Shown here: in pieces, positions 20,623 to 29,387 of the stretch
How the letters are laid out: every line of letters begins with the position of its first letter
Position numbering within the stretch: the first letter of the stretch is position 1
Assembly: GCF_026340975.1 (NCBI RefSeq)
Contig: NZ_JAPEOS010000003.1
Location: forward strand, 806,001-870,000
Direction: 5' to 3'
Source: Streptomyces sp. NBC_01214
GTDB lineage: Bacteria; Actinomycetota; Actinomycetes; Streptomycetales; Streptomycetaceae
Length of the DNA stretch: 64,000 bases
Position numbers and translations under genes: made by a program
The notes under the pieces: model-generated
Seen by the model: only the letters and a program-made list of their open reading frames with translations
What the model was told of the DNA's origin: nothing
The model's database searches: none

Positions 20623-21372
20623 ATGGCGACGTCAGAGACCGGGCCGGCGCGGCCGCAGCACCCTTCCCCGTCGGAAGGTGTGACCGGCGCGGAGGCCGGC
20701 GCGGAGGCCGGCTCCGAGGCCGGGGCCAGGGTCGGTGCCGCTTCCCGGCCTGCCGCTGGGCCCCCGGTCGACCGGAAGCGTCAGCCCAGCGGGGACGAGG
20801 CGCGGGGACGGGCGATGAGGGCCGCCATCAGCGTCATCGCCGAGAAGGGCACCGCGAACGTGCGGATGTCGGACATCGCCGCGCGGGCCGGGATGAGCAC
20901 CGGCCACATCCTCTACCACTTCGGCAAGAAGGACCGGCTCCTGCTCGAAGTCCTCGCATGGAGCGAGGCGGACCTCGGGACCCGGTTCCGACAGGCCGCC
21001 GACGAGGCCGCGTCCCCCGCCGAGAAGCTGGCGCTGTTCGTACGTTTCTACCTGCCCCGCCACGAGGGCGACGAACGCTACGCGCTGTGGACGCAGGTAC
21101 TGGCCCAGCGCCACGACGAGGCGGGTCGGGAACTCCTCACCACCCTGCTGGACGGATGGGACGAGCGCCTGGAAGCCATCGTTCGTGAGGGCCGGGACCT
21201 GGGACAGTTCGCCGACGTGGACCTTCCCGAGTTCACCATTCGGGCCGTGGCCATGCTGAGCGGGATCTCCGAAGACGTGATGTTCGGACGGTCCCGCTGG
21301 CAGCACGCCTCCGCGCACGCGTTCGCCCTGTTCGCCCTCGAGCGCGAACTGCGTCCGACCGGTCGGGCATGA
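20623..21372 (+). CDS. TetR/AcrR-family regulator of the amidase
   Basis: This 249-residue protein has a ~60-residue low-complexity N-terminus (Ala/Glu/Gly/Pro) before the helix-turn-helix AMRAAISVIAEKGTANVRMS and AARAGMSTGHILYHFGKKDR. The ligand domain carries the YxLWTQVLAQ pattern of the TetR_C_6/BetI-like group. Start ATG 20623 follows GAGGTGAG; GTG 20611 is the alternative. It is divergent from the amidase, with the operator at 20556-20587 between them, so it is probably its repressor and self-regulated. Confidence 0.85.
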   Translation: MATSETGPARPQHPSPSEGVTGAEAGAEAGSEAGARVGAASRPAAGPPVDRKRQPSGDEARGRAMRAAISVIAEKGTANVRMSDIAARAGMSTGHILYHFGKKDRLLLEVLAWSEADLGTRFRQAADEAASPAEKLALFVRFYLPRHEGDERYALWTQVLAQRHDEAGRELLTTLLDGWDERLEAIVREGRDLGQFADVDLPEFTIRAVAMLSGISEDVMFGRSRWQHASAHAFALFALERELRPTGRA

Positions 21373-21433
21373 CGACGCGCACGGCCGCCGGTCCGCGCCC
21401 CGTCGGGGGTGGCCCATCCCGCTCCGTGTCGCG

Positions 21434-22306
21434 TCATGAGGCCGGGTCGGCGAACCGGCGGACGAAGGCGAGGGCGGTGTCGGCGACCTCGCGCCAGCCG
21501 TGGTCGATGGTCAGGGAGTGGCCGCGGCCGGGAATCTCCGTGATCTCCGTGACCGCGTGCGTGTTGCTGGCCTGTCTCTTGTAGGAGGCGTTGGCGATGG
21601 CCCAGGGGACGGTGTGGTCCTTCTCCCCGGAGATGATCAACAGCGGTCCGCGGTCGGCGGAGGTGGTGTCGACCTTGGCCTCGGTCCACGGGTTGACGTT
21701 CGCCGCAGCCGCCTGGAAGAGGGGTTCTCCCGGGGCAGGTACGGCGAAGGCGGCGTACAGCTCGCGGGCTTCCTCCTCGCCGACCGCATTGGCGAAGGAA
21801 TAGCGGAACTGCTCGTAGGTCAGGGGTACGGCCCGGTGGTAGTTGGCGGGGTTGCCGAGGACCGCGCTCGCGGCCCGCAGGGAGGACAGGGGCAGCGGCA
21901 GCACACCGCGGAAGGGCGCCGGATCGATGGCGACGGATGCTCGGGAGAGGCCGCGCCCGGCGGTGATCTGCGTGATCAGGCCACCGAAGGAGTGGCCCAC
22001 GACCACGGGCTTGCGGTCGAGTGCGCGGATGAGGTCGCAGAAGTGGTCGGTGACCTGTCCGACGCTCTTGCCGGCGAAGACCTCGGGGTGGGCGTTGGCC
22101 TCCTCGACGGTCTCCGGGTCGTCGGGCCAGCCGGGGGTGACGGGCGCGAAGCCGGCTTCCTCGAACACGGCGACCCAGCGGTCCCAGCTGGTGGGCAGCA
22201 GCCACAGGCCGTGGATGAAGACGACCGGGATGCGGCCGGTGGCGTTGGCCGCCTCGACCCGGGCGAGGTCACGTGCGTAGGACGGAGTGGTTCCGGGGGA
22301 TGACAC
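21434..22306 (-). CDS. Alpha/beta hydrolase
   Basis: This 290-residue alpha/beta hydrolase has the oxyanion segment VVFIHGLWLLPTSWDRW, the nucleophile elbow GHSFGG (Ser106), the acid near SGEKDHTVPW and the catalytic His in GRGHSLTIDHGW. No signal peptide is present. ATG 22306 follows AGGAG. It is the last gene of a minus-strand run of hydrolases that may start at 28165. The spacing of 27 bases to the preceding gene suggests one transcript. Confidence 0.85.
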   Translation of the reverse strand: MSSPGTTPSYARDLARVEAANATGRIPVVFIHGLWLLPTSWDRWVAVFEEAGFAPVTPGWPDDPETVEEANAHPEVFAGKSVGQVTDHFCDLIRALDRKPVVVGHSFGGLITQITAGRGLSRASVAIDPAPFRGVLPLPLSSLRAASAVLGNPANYHRAVPLTYEQFRYSFANAVGEEEARELYAAFAVPAPGEPLFQAAAANVNPWTEAKVDTTSADRGPLLIISGEKDHTVPWAIANASYKRQASNTHAVTEITEIPGRGHSLTIDHGWREVADTALAFVRRFADPAS

Positions 22307-22333
22307 GGGTGGCTCCTCAGAGGTGGTGGGGCA

Positions 22334-23179
22334 TCAGGCGGTGACGGTGCGGGCAGCGGACCGGATCACCGCGACGACGGCGTCGGGCCTGCTGTACATC
22401 GGCAGGTGGGAGGACGGCACCTCGACCGTCCGGGACCGGGCCCGGGAGGCCTGGAACCGCTGGAGCTCGGGGACGATGCCCCGGTCCCGGCTGGAGATCA
22501 GGGTCCACGACGGTACGGTGTGCCACGCCGCGCTGCTCACCCGGTCGGTGAACGCGGACCCGCTGAGAGGGCGCTGGCCCGCGGCCAGTACCCGTGTGGT
22601 GGGACGCGGAACGTCCTGGGCGAAGACCTCGTGGTAGCGGTCGGGCCGGATGTAGAGGTCGACGCCGGTGGTGCCGTCAGGGCCCGGTACGGGGACGGGC
22701 TCCAGCGAGGCTTCGAGCTGGGAGCCGGGGAACCGTGCTGCGAGCTCGCCGAGGACCTCTCCGGCGTCGGGGACGAACGCGGAGACGTAGACCAAGGCCT
22801 TGACGTGGGGCGCGGTGGCGGCGGCCTGGGTGATGACCGCACCGCCGTAGGAATGGCCGACCAGGACGACGGGTCCGGGGACGGCGGCGAGCCGGGCGGC
22901 CAGCTGGGCGGCGTCGTGGGCGAGGCCGCGCAGCGGGGTGGCCACGGCCACCACCGGGTGGCCGTATTGCTGGAGCCGTTCGGTGACGGGGGTCCAGCTG
23001 GAGGCGTCGGCGAAGGCGCCGTGGACCAGGACCACGGTGGCCCTACCGCCGTTTCCCGGTCCGGATCCGGTTTCGGCGGCGGACGCAGCGGCCGCAGGCG
23101 CCGCGGCGACGGTCAGTGCTGCCGCGGCGCCCGCAGCGGTCTTCAGGGTGTGGCGTCGGCTCAGTGGACGGCCGGTCAT
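22334..23179 (-). CDS. Tat-exported alpha/beta hydrolase
   Basis: This is a 281-residue hydrolase with a twin-arginine signal (LSRRHTLKTAAGAAAALTVA, cleavage near ASA-AE). The mature domain has VVLVHGAFADASSW, the nucleophile GHSYGG (Ser110), and an SSHLPMYSRPDAV region holding the catalytic His. It resembles the salicylate-esterase-like/EstC group. ATG 23179 follows GGAC-type pairing upstream and gives the Tat motif near residue 9. The folded export route suggests it acts outside the cell on a substrate shared with the neighbouring hydrolases. Confidence 0.85.
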   Translation of the reverse strand: MTGRPLSRRHTLKTAAGAAAALTVAAAPAAAASAAETGSGPGNGGRATVVLVHGAFADASSWTPVTERLQQYGHPVVAVATPLRGLAHDAAQLAARLAAVPGPVVLVGHSYGGAVITQAAATAPHVKALVYVSAFVPDAGEVLGELAARFPGSQLEASLEPVPVPGPDGTTGVDLYIRPDRYHEVFAQDVPRPTTRVLAAGQRPLSGSAFTDRVSSAAWHTVPSWTLISSRDRGIVPELQRFQASRARSRTVEVPSSHLPMYSRPDAVVAVIRSAARTVTA

Positions 23180-23229
23180 CGTAGGTGTCCTTCCCTTGAC
23201 GAGGGGCGGGAGGTGCAGGGCTGGTGCGT

Positions 23230-23742
23230 TCACGGGAAACCCGGCGGGGCGGGGGGCGTGGCCGGGTCGTGCAGCAGGGCGCGTACGGCGAGGCCGCTGG
23301 CCGCCCCGACCACCAGCGCGGCCGCGGCCGACCAGCCGGGCCAGTGGGGCAGGCCGAGTGCGCGGTCGACGGAGAAGCGGCCGGGGCCCGTGAGGGCGAT
23401 CCCGGTGGCGATTCCGATGAGCACGAGGGGGTACTCGTAGCCGTCGTGCTGCACCCACAAGCCGTGGGGCCACTTGACGGTGAGCGCGACGGTCATCACG
23501 CCGATCGCCATGGTGGCGCCGAGCGGAGTGAGGGCTCCGGCGGCCAGCAGCAGGCCGGAGCCGATCTGCCCGGCCCCCGCGGCGAGGGCGGTGAGCGCCC
23601 CGCCGCGGAAGCCGTCGCGCCGGAACTCCGCGGCCCCGCCCGCCAGTCCGCTGCCGCCGAGGCGGAAGCTGACCTTCTGCACGCCGTGCGCGGCGATCAG
23701 CAGGCCCGCCAAGAGGCGGAGGAGGAACAGTCCGGTGTCCAT
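23230..23742 (-). CDS. DoxX-family membrane protein
   Basis: This 170-residue integral membrane protein has four helices, starting MDTGLFLLRLLAGLLIAAHG with the DoxX landmark HGVQK. The second part reads GALTALAAGAGQIGSGLLLA and LTPLGATMAIGVMTVALTVK. DoxX proteins are associated with quinone or thiol redox in membranes, but most have no proven activity. It lies 15 bases from the next gene, so co-transcription with the cysteine hydrolase is likely. Confidence 0.85.
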   Translation of the reverse strand: MDTGLFLLRLLAGLLIAAHGVQKVSFRLGGSGLAGGAAEFRRDGFRGGALTALAAGAGQIGSGLLLAAGALTPLGATMAIGVMTVALTVKWPHGLWVQHDGYEYPLVLIGIATGIALTGPGRFSVDRALGLPHWPGWSAAAALVVGAASGLAVRALLHDPATPPAPPGFP

Positions 23743-23757
23743 GCTCGAACGGTCCGG

Positions 23758-24432
23758 TCAGCCGGCCGCGTGCGGGTCGACCATGGAGTGGGCGTAGACG
23801 ACACCCAGGCCGTACGCACCTCCGTGCTCCTTCACCACGTCGGTGGTGGCGACGTACGTCTCGGTGCGCGCCCAGTCGCGCTGGAGCTCCAGGAGCACCT
23901 GCAACCAGGTCACGGGCACGGCGCCGGCGGCGGTCATCCGTTGCAGGGCGTGCTCGTGGGCGGCCGGTGTGACGCCGGCCGAGGCGTCGGCGACGACGTA
24001 GACCTCGTACCCCTGGTTGAGTGCGGAGAGGGCGGGCAGGACGAGGCAGACCTCGGTCCACAGACCGCAGAGCACCATCTTGTGGCGGCCGGTGGCCTTG
24101 ACCGCCTCGACCAGGGCCTCGTCCTCCCAGGCGTTCATGGAAGTCCGGTCGATGACCTCGTGCTCGGGGAACACCTCGCGCAGTTGCGGCAGGATCGGTC
24201 CGGAGAAGGACTCGGCGGCCACGGTGGACAGCACGACGGGTACGTCGAAGACCCGGGCGGCCTTGGCCAGGCCCACTGTGGCGTTGATGACGGCGACGCG
24301 GTCGGAGCTGGCGGCGCCGAAGAACATCTGAGGCTGGTGGTCGACGAACAGCACCATCGCGTTGTCGGGGGTGAGCAGGTCGCGGCTGGGCGCGGCGGTG
24401 ACGGAGTCGAGGTCGAAGTTGAAGTCGGACAC
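23758..24432 (-). CDS. Isochorismatase-fold cysteine hydrolase, YcaC-like
   Basis: This 224-residue cysteine hydrolase has the isochorismatase fold. The catalytic residues visible are Asp31 in MVLFVDHQPQM and Cys129 in LCGLWTEVCLV. The segment IDRTSMNAWEDEALVEAVKA matches the YcaC branch. The substrates of YcaC-like proteins are not known; the fold hydrolyses amide or vinyl-ether bonds. It sits in a run with DoxX and YtcJ-like genes, a grouping often seen in stress- or xenobiotic-responsive loci. Confidence 0.85.
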   Translation of the reverse strand: MSDFNFDLDSVTAAPSRDLLTPDNAMVLFVDHQPQMFFGAASSDRVAVINATVGLAKAARVFDVPVVLSTVAAESFSGPILPQLREVFPEHEVIDRTSMNAWEDEALVEAVKATGRHKMVLCGLWTEVCLVLPALSALNQGYEVYVVADASAGVTPAAHEHALQRMTAAGAVPVTWLQVLLELQRDWARTETYVATTDVVKEHGGAYGLGVVYAHSMVDPHAAG

Positions 24433-24501
24433 GAGGAGTTCCTCTCGGAGACGAACGGTGTGTGGGACGGGGAAGGGCGGGGGACCGGGTGCGCGGGCGG
24501 A

Positions 24502-26412
24502 TCAGAGGACGAAGCAGGGATCGAAGACGGCGGGCGGCTCCTGGGGGGTGAAGCCCCGCGCGACCCTCCACTGGCGGTGCTGCTCGGAGGCGACGACTGC
24601 CTCCGCCAGCAGATCGGCCTGGCGGGCGCCGGCCATCGAGGGCGGCGGTGTGGCCCGGTAGCCGCCGAAATGCGCGACCGGGCTCCACCCCGGGCTGACC
24701 GGCGGGACGGCCTCGTCCAGGCCCTCGTACTCACCGGTGGCGTACACGATCCGGCCGCCGGCCACGGTCAGCAGGGACTCGATGTGCGGGATGTCATCGG
24801 CCGCCACGGCGAAGTAGTCGTGGGACAGGACGGCGAAGTCCGCGAACCGGTCTTCGGCGAGGACGCCCTTGTCCGCCTCCTCGCCGGTGAGCCGCGCCCC
24901 GCCGAGGGTGTACAGCTCCAGGGCCTGCTCGCGGGAGACCAGTTGCCCGGCCGGCCGCAGGGCCGCGCCGCCGACCGTCCGGCCGGTGACCAGCCAGTGC
25001 AGGGCCACCCATGGGTTGTACGAGGAGACGCGCGTGGCGTCGGTGCCCGCCGCGACGGGCAGACCGTGTCGCAGCATGTCGGCTACGGGTGGGGCGAGCG
25101 CGGCGGCCTCGGCGCCGTAGCGCTGTGCGAAGGCCGTGCCCTGGAACGACATCCGGTTCTGGACGCTGATGCCACCGCCCAGCGCCGCGATCCGCTCCAG
25201 GTTTCGCGCGGAGACGGTCTCGGCGTGGTCGAAGAGCCAGCCGTTGCCGGCCGGGAACAGTCCGTCCGCAGCGAGCCTTTCGAAGACGGCGAGGTCGCGG
25301 CTGATGGTCTCGTCGTACGTCGCGTGCAGCCGGAAGCCCCAGCCGTTCTCCATCAACAGCCGGACCGACTTCTCGAACTCGACTTCGTAGGAGCCCAGTT
25401 CGGGGCGGGGCTCGGAGAAGTTCTCGAAGTCGGCGGCGGCCCACGTCAGGTTCTCCCCGGCTCCGTTGAGGCGTAGCCACTCGTCGCCGTCCCCCGGCCG
25501 GACCGTCGCGGTCCAGCGTGCGAGGTCCGCCAGCTCCTGGCCGGCGGTCTGCGGGAACAAGTGGTAGCCGATCCGTACGCTGAGCTCGCCGGCGCGGGCC
25601 AGCTCGGTGACGGTGGCGTAGTTCTCGGGGAAGCTCTGGAAGCCGCCGGCCGCGTCCACGGCCGAGGTCAGGCCGAACCGGTTCAGCTCGCGCAAGAAGT
25701 GCCGGGTGGAGACCGTCTTGTCGGCTTCGTCCAGCGCGGGGGCCTTCGCGAGGGTGGAGTAGAGGATCAGCGCGCTGGGGGCGGCCAGCAGCAGGCCGCC
25801 GGGCTCGCCGTTCCGGTCCCTCACGATCTGCCCGCCCCTCGGGTCGGGGGTGTCGCGGGTGAATCCCGCCGCACGCACGGCCGCCCGGTTGAGGAGGGCC
25901 GACTGGTAGAGGTGCAGGACGAACACGGGGGTGTCGGGGGCGGCCGCGGTGAGTTCGGCCGTGGTGGGCATCCGGCGTTCGGCGAACTGCTCGGCGGTCC
26001 AGCCGCCGACCACCCGGATCCACTGGCCCTTGGGGGTGCGGCCGGCCTGCTCGCGCAGCATCGCCAGGGCCTGCCGCAGGGAGGGGACGCCGTCCCAGCG
26101 CAGTTCCAGGACGTAGTTCAAGCCGCCCCGGATGACGTGCAGGTGGGAGTCGTTGAGCCCCGGCACCACCCGCCGGCCGAGGGCGTCGACCACCCGGGTG
26201 GCCGGTCCCACCAGTCGGGCGACGTCACCGTCGTCGCCCAGGGTCGTGATCCGGCCGCCGCGGACGGCGAGCGCCGTCGCGGCGGGCCGGGAGGGGTCCT
26301 GCGTGTGGATGCGTGCATTGCGCAGGACGAGTTCGGCGGCCTGGCCGTCCCGGGGACGACCGGCCGGTCCGGGCCCGGCGGTGATGCCGCCGACGGGCAT
26401 GCTGCTGCTCAC
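24502..26412 (-). CDS. YtcJ-like metal-dependent amidohydrolase
   Basis: This 636-residue protein belongs to amidohydrolase family 3 (YtcJ type). The metal-binding HxH lies in VPGLNDSHLHVIRGG. Later ligands appear in LHATYDETISRD, FDHAETVS and AAGTDATRVSSYNP. The mature-sized N-terminal beta domain begins LVLRNARIHTQDPSRPAATA. GTG 26412 is chosen (VSSSMPVGG) because it lies after the likely GAAAGCGAG site; ATG 26400 is nearly as good. The C-terminal ~60 residues (TPPPSMAGARQADLL onward) form an extension common in this subgroup. The substrate is unknown; formamides and acylated amines are typical. Confidence 0.88.
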   Translation of the reverse strand: MSSSMPVGGITAGPGPAGRPRDGQAAELVLRNARIHTQDPSRPAATALAVRGGRITTLGDDGDVARLVGPATRVVDALGRRVVPGLNDSHLHVIRGGLNYVLELRWDGVPSLRQALAMLREQAGRTPKGQWIRVVGGWTAEQFAERRMPTTAELTAAAPDTPVFVLHLYQSALLNRAAVRAAGFTRDTPDPRGGQIVRDRNGEPGGLLLAAPSALILYSTLAKAPALDEADKTVSTRHFLRELNRFGLTSAVDAAGGFQSFPENYATVTELARAGELSVRIGYHLFPQTAGQELADLARWTATVRPGDGDEWLRLNGAGENLTWAAADFENFSEPRPELGSYEVEFEKSVRLLMENGWGFRLHATYDETISRDLAVFERLAADGLFPAGNGWLFDHAETVSARNLERIAALGGGISVQNRMSFQGTAFAQRYGAEAAALAPPVADMLRHGLPVAAGTDATRVSSYNPWVALHWLVTGRTVGGAALRPAGQLVSREQALELYTLGGARLTGEEADKGVLAEDRFADFAVLSHDYFAVAADDIPHIESLLTVAGGRIVYATGEYEGLDEAVPPVSPGWSPVAHFGGYRATPPPSMAGARQADLLAEAVVASEQHRQWRVARGFTPQEPPAVFDPCFVL

Positions 26413-26475
26413 GGTGCTCGCTTTCGGAAGGGGAAGGGGAAGTGGCAGGAGGCCAGGAGGCCAGGAGGCCAAGGG

Positions 26476-27204
26476 TCAGAGGGTGCGGCGTACGCCGGCC
26501 TGCCGTTCGAGGTTGCGCAACTGGACCGTCAGATCGCCCTCGACGGCGCGATGCGCGGGGCCGCTGCGGCCGATGGGGAGAACCGGCTCGCCGCGCATGT
26601 CCTCCAGCATCAGGGCGAAGGCCGTGTACAGGGCGACGGCCGCCAGTACGAGCCCGAGGACCCCGGAGACGGTGCCCATCCAGTCCGCGCCGGTGAGGTT
26701 GGCGAGTGCTGCCACGCCGAAGCGGGGGACGGCCGCACACAGCACCAGCCACAGGGCCCGCTTGGGCGTCGCGACGGATGCCATCAATACGGCGAAGAGG
26801 GCGAAGACGGCGTTGAGGACGCCCAGCACCCGGGCCCCGCCCGGCGCGTCCACGACCAGGGTCAGGGAGTTCACCAGCCACAGCCCCGAAAAGCAGGCCA
26901 TGAGCGTCGCCGCCAGCACGTCGCGCGCACCGAACGCGAAGTAGCTCACCAGCAGTTGCAAGACGAAGGCAGGCAGGATGGCCAGGCCGACGGCGCGGTG
27001 CGCGCCCTCCTCGAAGAGCCCGATCTGGAAGCAGCCGACGATCACCGAGGCGATGGCCACGGAGTAGAAGCCCAGCGGCAGGGGAGAGGCGATGGGCCGC
27101 AGGTTGATGCGCGTCATCCGGCGCAGGTCGGGCTCCATGGCGCGGCCTCCGCCCACCGGGCCGTGCCCCGGCACCGCGGCGGTCGCCGGTTCTGGCTCAG
27201 CCAT
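26476..27204 (-). CDS. GPR1/FUN34/YaaH-family transporter, probable acetate/succinate type
   Basis: This 242-residue protein has six membrane helices starting IASPLPLGFYSVAIASVIVG, with SLTLVVDAPGG between helices. Size and pattern fit the AceTr/SatP family of small carboxylate carriers, although the canonical NPAPLGL motif is replaced by ASPLPLG. ATG 27204 overlaps the end of the upstream esterase gene by eight bases (ATGGCTGA), so the two are coupled. Acid export or import linked to ester and amide hydrolysis is a reasonable guess. Confidence 0.75.
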   Translation of the reverse strand: MAEPEPATAAVPGHGPVGGGRAMEPDLRRMTRINLRPIASPLPLGFYSVAIASVIVGCFQIGLFEEGAHRAVGLAILPAFVLQLLVSYFAFGARDVLAATLMACFSGLWLVNSLTLVVDAPGGARVLGVLNAVFALFAVLMASVATPKRALWLVLCAAVPRFGVAALANLTGADWMGTVSGVLGLVLAAVALYTAFALMLEDMRGEPVLPIGRSGPAHRAVEGDLTVQLRNLERQAGVRRTL

Positions 27205-28165
27205 CGGCCAGCGCCCGCTCGAGGACCCGGACGGCGAGTTCGATCGCGGACGCTGCCGCCCGGGTTCCGCGCAGTGCGTCGAGCATGACGAAGTCGTGGA
27301 TGACGCCCTGGTAGCGCACGGCCGTGACGGGCACGCCCGCGGCACGCAGCTTGTTCGCATACGCCTCGCCCTCGTCCCGCAGGACGTCCGCCTCCGCGGT
27401 GATCACCAGGGCCGGCGGCAGACCGGTCAGTTGCTCCGTGGTGGCGCGCAGCGGGGACGCGGTGATCTCCGCCCGCAGCGCCGGGTCCGTCGTGTACTGG
27501 TCCCAGAACCACTGCATTCCGTCACGGCGCAGGAAGTACCCCTCCGCGAACTGCCGGTAGGAGCCGGTGTCGAAGGCGGCGTCGGTGACGGGGTAGAAGA
27601 GGACCTGCTGGCGCAGGTCGAGCCCGCCGCGTTCCTTGGCCATCAGGGTCAGCGCCACGGCCATGTTGCCGCCGACCGAGTCGCCGGCCACGGCGATGCG
27701 GGTGCCGTCCAGACCGTGGCCGGCGCCGTCCGTGACGACCCAGCGGGCCACCGTCCAGTTCTGCTCGATGGCGACGGGGTAGCGGTGTTCGGGCGACAGC
27801 CCGTACTCGGGGAAGACGACGGCGGCCCGGGCGCCGACGGCCAGTTCCCGGACCAGCCGGTCATGGGTGTGCGCGTTGCCGAACACCCAGCCCGCGCCAT
27901 GGATGTAGAGCACGACCGGCAGGGCGCCGCTCACCCCGGCCGGTCGGACGATGCGCGCCTTGACCTCGCCGGTGGGGCCGCCCGGGACGATCACCCACTC
28001 CTCGTCCACGTCGGGTTTGGCGACCTGGCCGGACTGCACCTCGTCGACGGCCTTGCGGCCCTCGGCGGGCGGGATCTGGAACAGGAACGGCGGTGTCCCG
28101 GTCGCTTCCGCGAAGTCGGCGGCGGCCGCCTCGAGTACGGGCGTGACGGGCGTGTGGTCGGTCAT
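27197..28165 (-). CDS. HSL-type alpha/beta hydrolase (esterase)
   Basis: This 322-residue esterase has the hormone-sensitive-lipase-like signature HGAGW (89-93) for the oxyanion hole, the nucleophile GDSVGG (Ser163), the acid in TAEADVLRDEGE and the His in VIHDFVMLDAL. It starts at ATG 28165 after GAGAGG. It is the first gene of the minus-strand run and faces a divergent AraC gene across 247 bases, so its promoter is probably there, under that regulator. Confidence 0.88.
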   Translation of the reverse strand: MTDHTPVTPVLEAAAADFAEATGTPPFLFQIPPAEGRKAVDEVQSGQVAKPDVDEEWVIVPGGPTGEVKARIVRPAGVSGALPVVLYIHGAGWVFGNAHTHDRLVRELAVGARAAVVFPEYGLSPEHRYPVAIEQNWTVARWVVTDGAGHGLDGTRIAVAGDSVGGNMAVALTLMAKERGGLDLRQQVLFYPVTDAAFDTGSYRQFAEGYFLRRDGMQWFWDQYTTDPALRAEITASPLRATTEQLTGLPPALVITAEADVLRDEGEAYANKLRAAGVPVTAVRYQGVIHDFVMLDALRGTRAAASAIELAVRVLERALADG

Positions 28166-28412
28166 GGAGGGGACCTCTCGTCGGATCGAGGGGCGTATGC
28201 CCACGCCGTACCGAGCTGCGGCGCAGTCCGAAGCTAGACGGGTGGTGAGGGGTGCGGTCGCCTGTGCGTGCAGGGGAGTTGACCTTCGGCGCAGGGCTCC
28301 GACAGGAGGGCACCGGAGAACAGGAACGCGCACGCACGGGCAAGTGGGCGGGCGGCCTGCCAGGAAGGATGTGGGCCACCGCATGCAGACGACCGTGATG
28401 GAGGGGTAGTTC

Positions 28413-29387
28413 GTGTTGTTGCTGGACTTGGAGGACTTCGCACCGCGCGACCGGGTGGACGCGTTCCACCACGCGATGACGGACACCTCCGTGCCGAACG
28501 ACATCGCGCACGAGGAGCACGAGACGGGGATGCGCGCCCGGATCGAAGGATGGCGGGTGGGCGGGTTGGACCTCTTCGACATGCGGTGCTCGGGGTTCGA
28601 GGTCCGGCGGACGGCCAGGCACGTGCGCGCGCACCGGGACCGTCCGGTGGTCTCGGTCTCGCTCCAGACCAGGGGCGTCCACCGAGCCGAGCGGGCCGGA
28701 GATCGGTTCACGCTGGGTCCGGAGGACATCTGTGTCTTCCACGAGCTCGCGCCCCGCGCCTACGGCTGGTCCGGATACGGGGCCTCGCAGGCCATCACCA
28801 TGGACGCGGAGTACCTCGGAGTACCGGTCGACACCGTGGTCCGGGCCTCCGTCCGGCTTCGGGCCAGCCCCCTGCACGACCTGCTCCTGGGGCACCTGCG
28901 AGCGTTCTGGCGGGATCCGGGCCGCCTGGAAGCGGACCCCGGAGCCGCCGCCCTCGCGAACTCCACCACCGAGCTGGTGCGCGCCCTCCTGACGTCGGCG
29001 GCGCACGACGAGCGGGACCGGCAGGTCAGGGCGGCGATGGACAGTTCCCTGGTCGCCCGGATCACGGCCTACGCGCGCCGCCACCTCACCGACCCCGACC
29101 TCGGCCCAGAGCGCATCGCCGTCGAACACGCCATATCCAAGAGACAGCTCTACGTCGTGCTCGGTCGTGCGGGGATCAGTTTGGAACAGTGGCTCATCGG
29201 CGAGCGACTGGAGGCGGCGTGCCGCCTGCTGGCTTCACCCCGCCACGCGGCACTGCCCGTATCCGCCGTGGCCACCCGTTGCGGCTTCACCAGCCCCAGC
29301 CATTTCACCCGGCGCTTCCGCGCTGCCTACGGGCTCACCCCGAGCGAGTGGCGGCGCCACCGGCTCCGCCGCCCACCCTTGAGCTAG
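28413..29387 (+). CDS. AraC-family regulator divergent from the hydrolase cluster
   Basis: This 324-residue protein starts at GTG 28413, after GGAGGGG. The N-terminal AraC-binding-like sensor domain includes RHVRAHRDRPVVSVSLQTRG. Two helix-turn-helix motifs follow in RITAYARRHLTDPDLGPERI and SAVATRCGFTSPSHFTRRFR, ending YGLTPSEWRRHR. It is divergent from the esterase at 28165, so it probably controls the hydrolase operon. Its TAG stop overlaps the TAG of the convergent AraC gene in the palindrome CTAG (29384-29387). Confidence 0.88.
   Translation: MLLLDLEDFAPRDRVDAFHHAMTDTSVPNDIAHEEHETGMRARIEGWRVGGLDLFDMRCSGFEVRRTARHVRAHRDRPVVSVSLQTRGVHRAERAGDRFTLGPEDICVFHELAPRAYGWSGYGASQAITMDAEYLGVPVDTVVRASVRLRASPLHDLLLGHLRAFWRDPGRLEADPGAAALANSTTELVRALLTSAAHDERDRQVRAAMDSSLVARITAYARRHLTDPDLGPERIAVEHAISKRQLYVVLGRAGISLEQWLIGERLEAACRLLASPRHAALPVSAVATRCGFTSPSHFTRRFRAAYGLTPSEWRRHRLRRPPLS

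Noticed and set aside
25561-27288. 575-codon plus-strand frame opposite the amidohydrolase and transporter
   Set aside because: Crosses two real minus-strand genes and has shadow composition.
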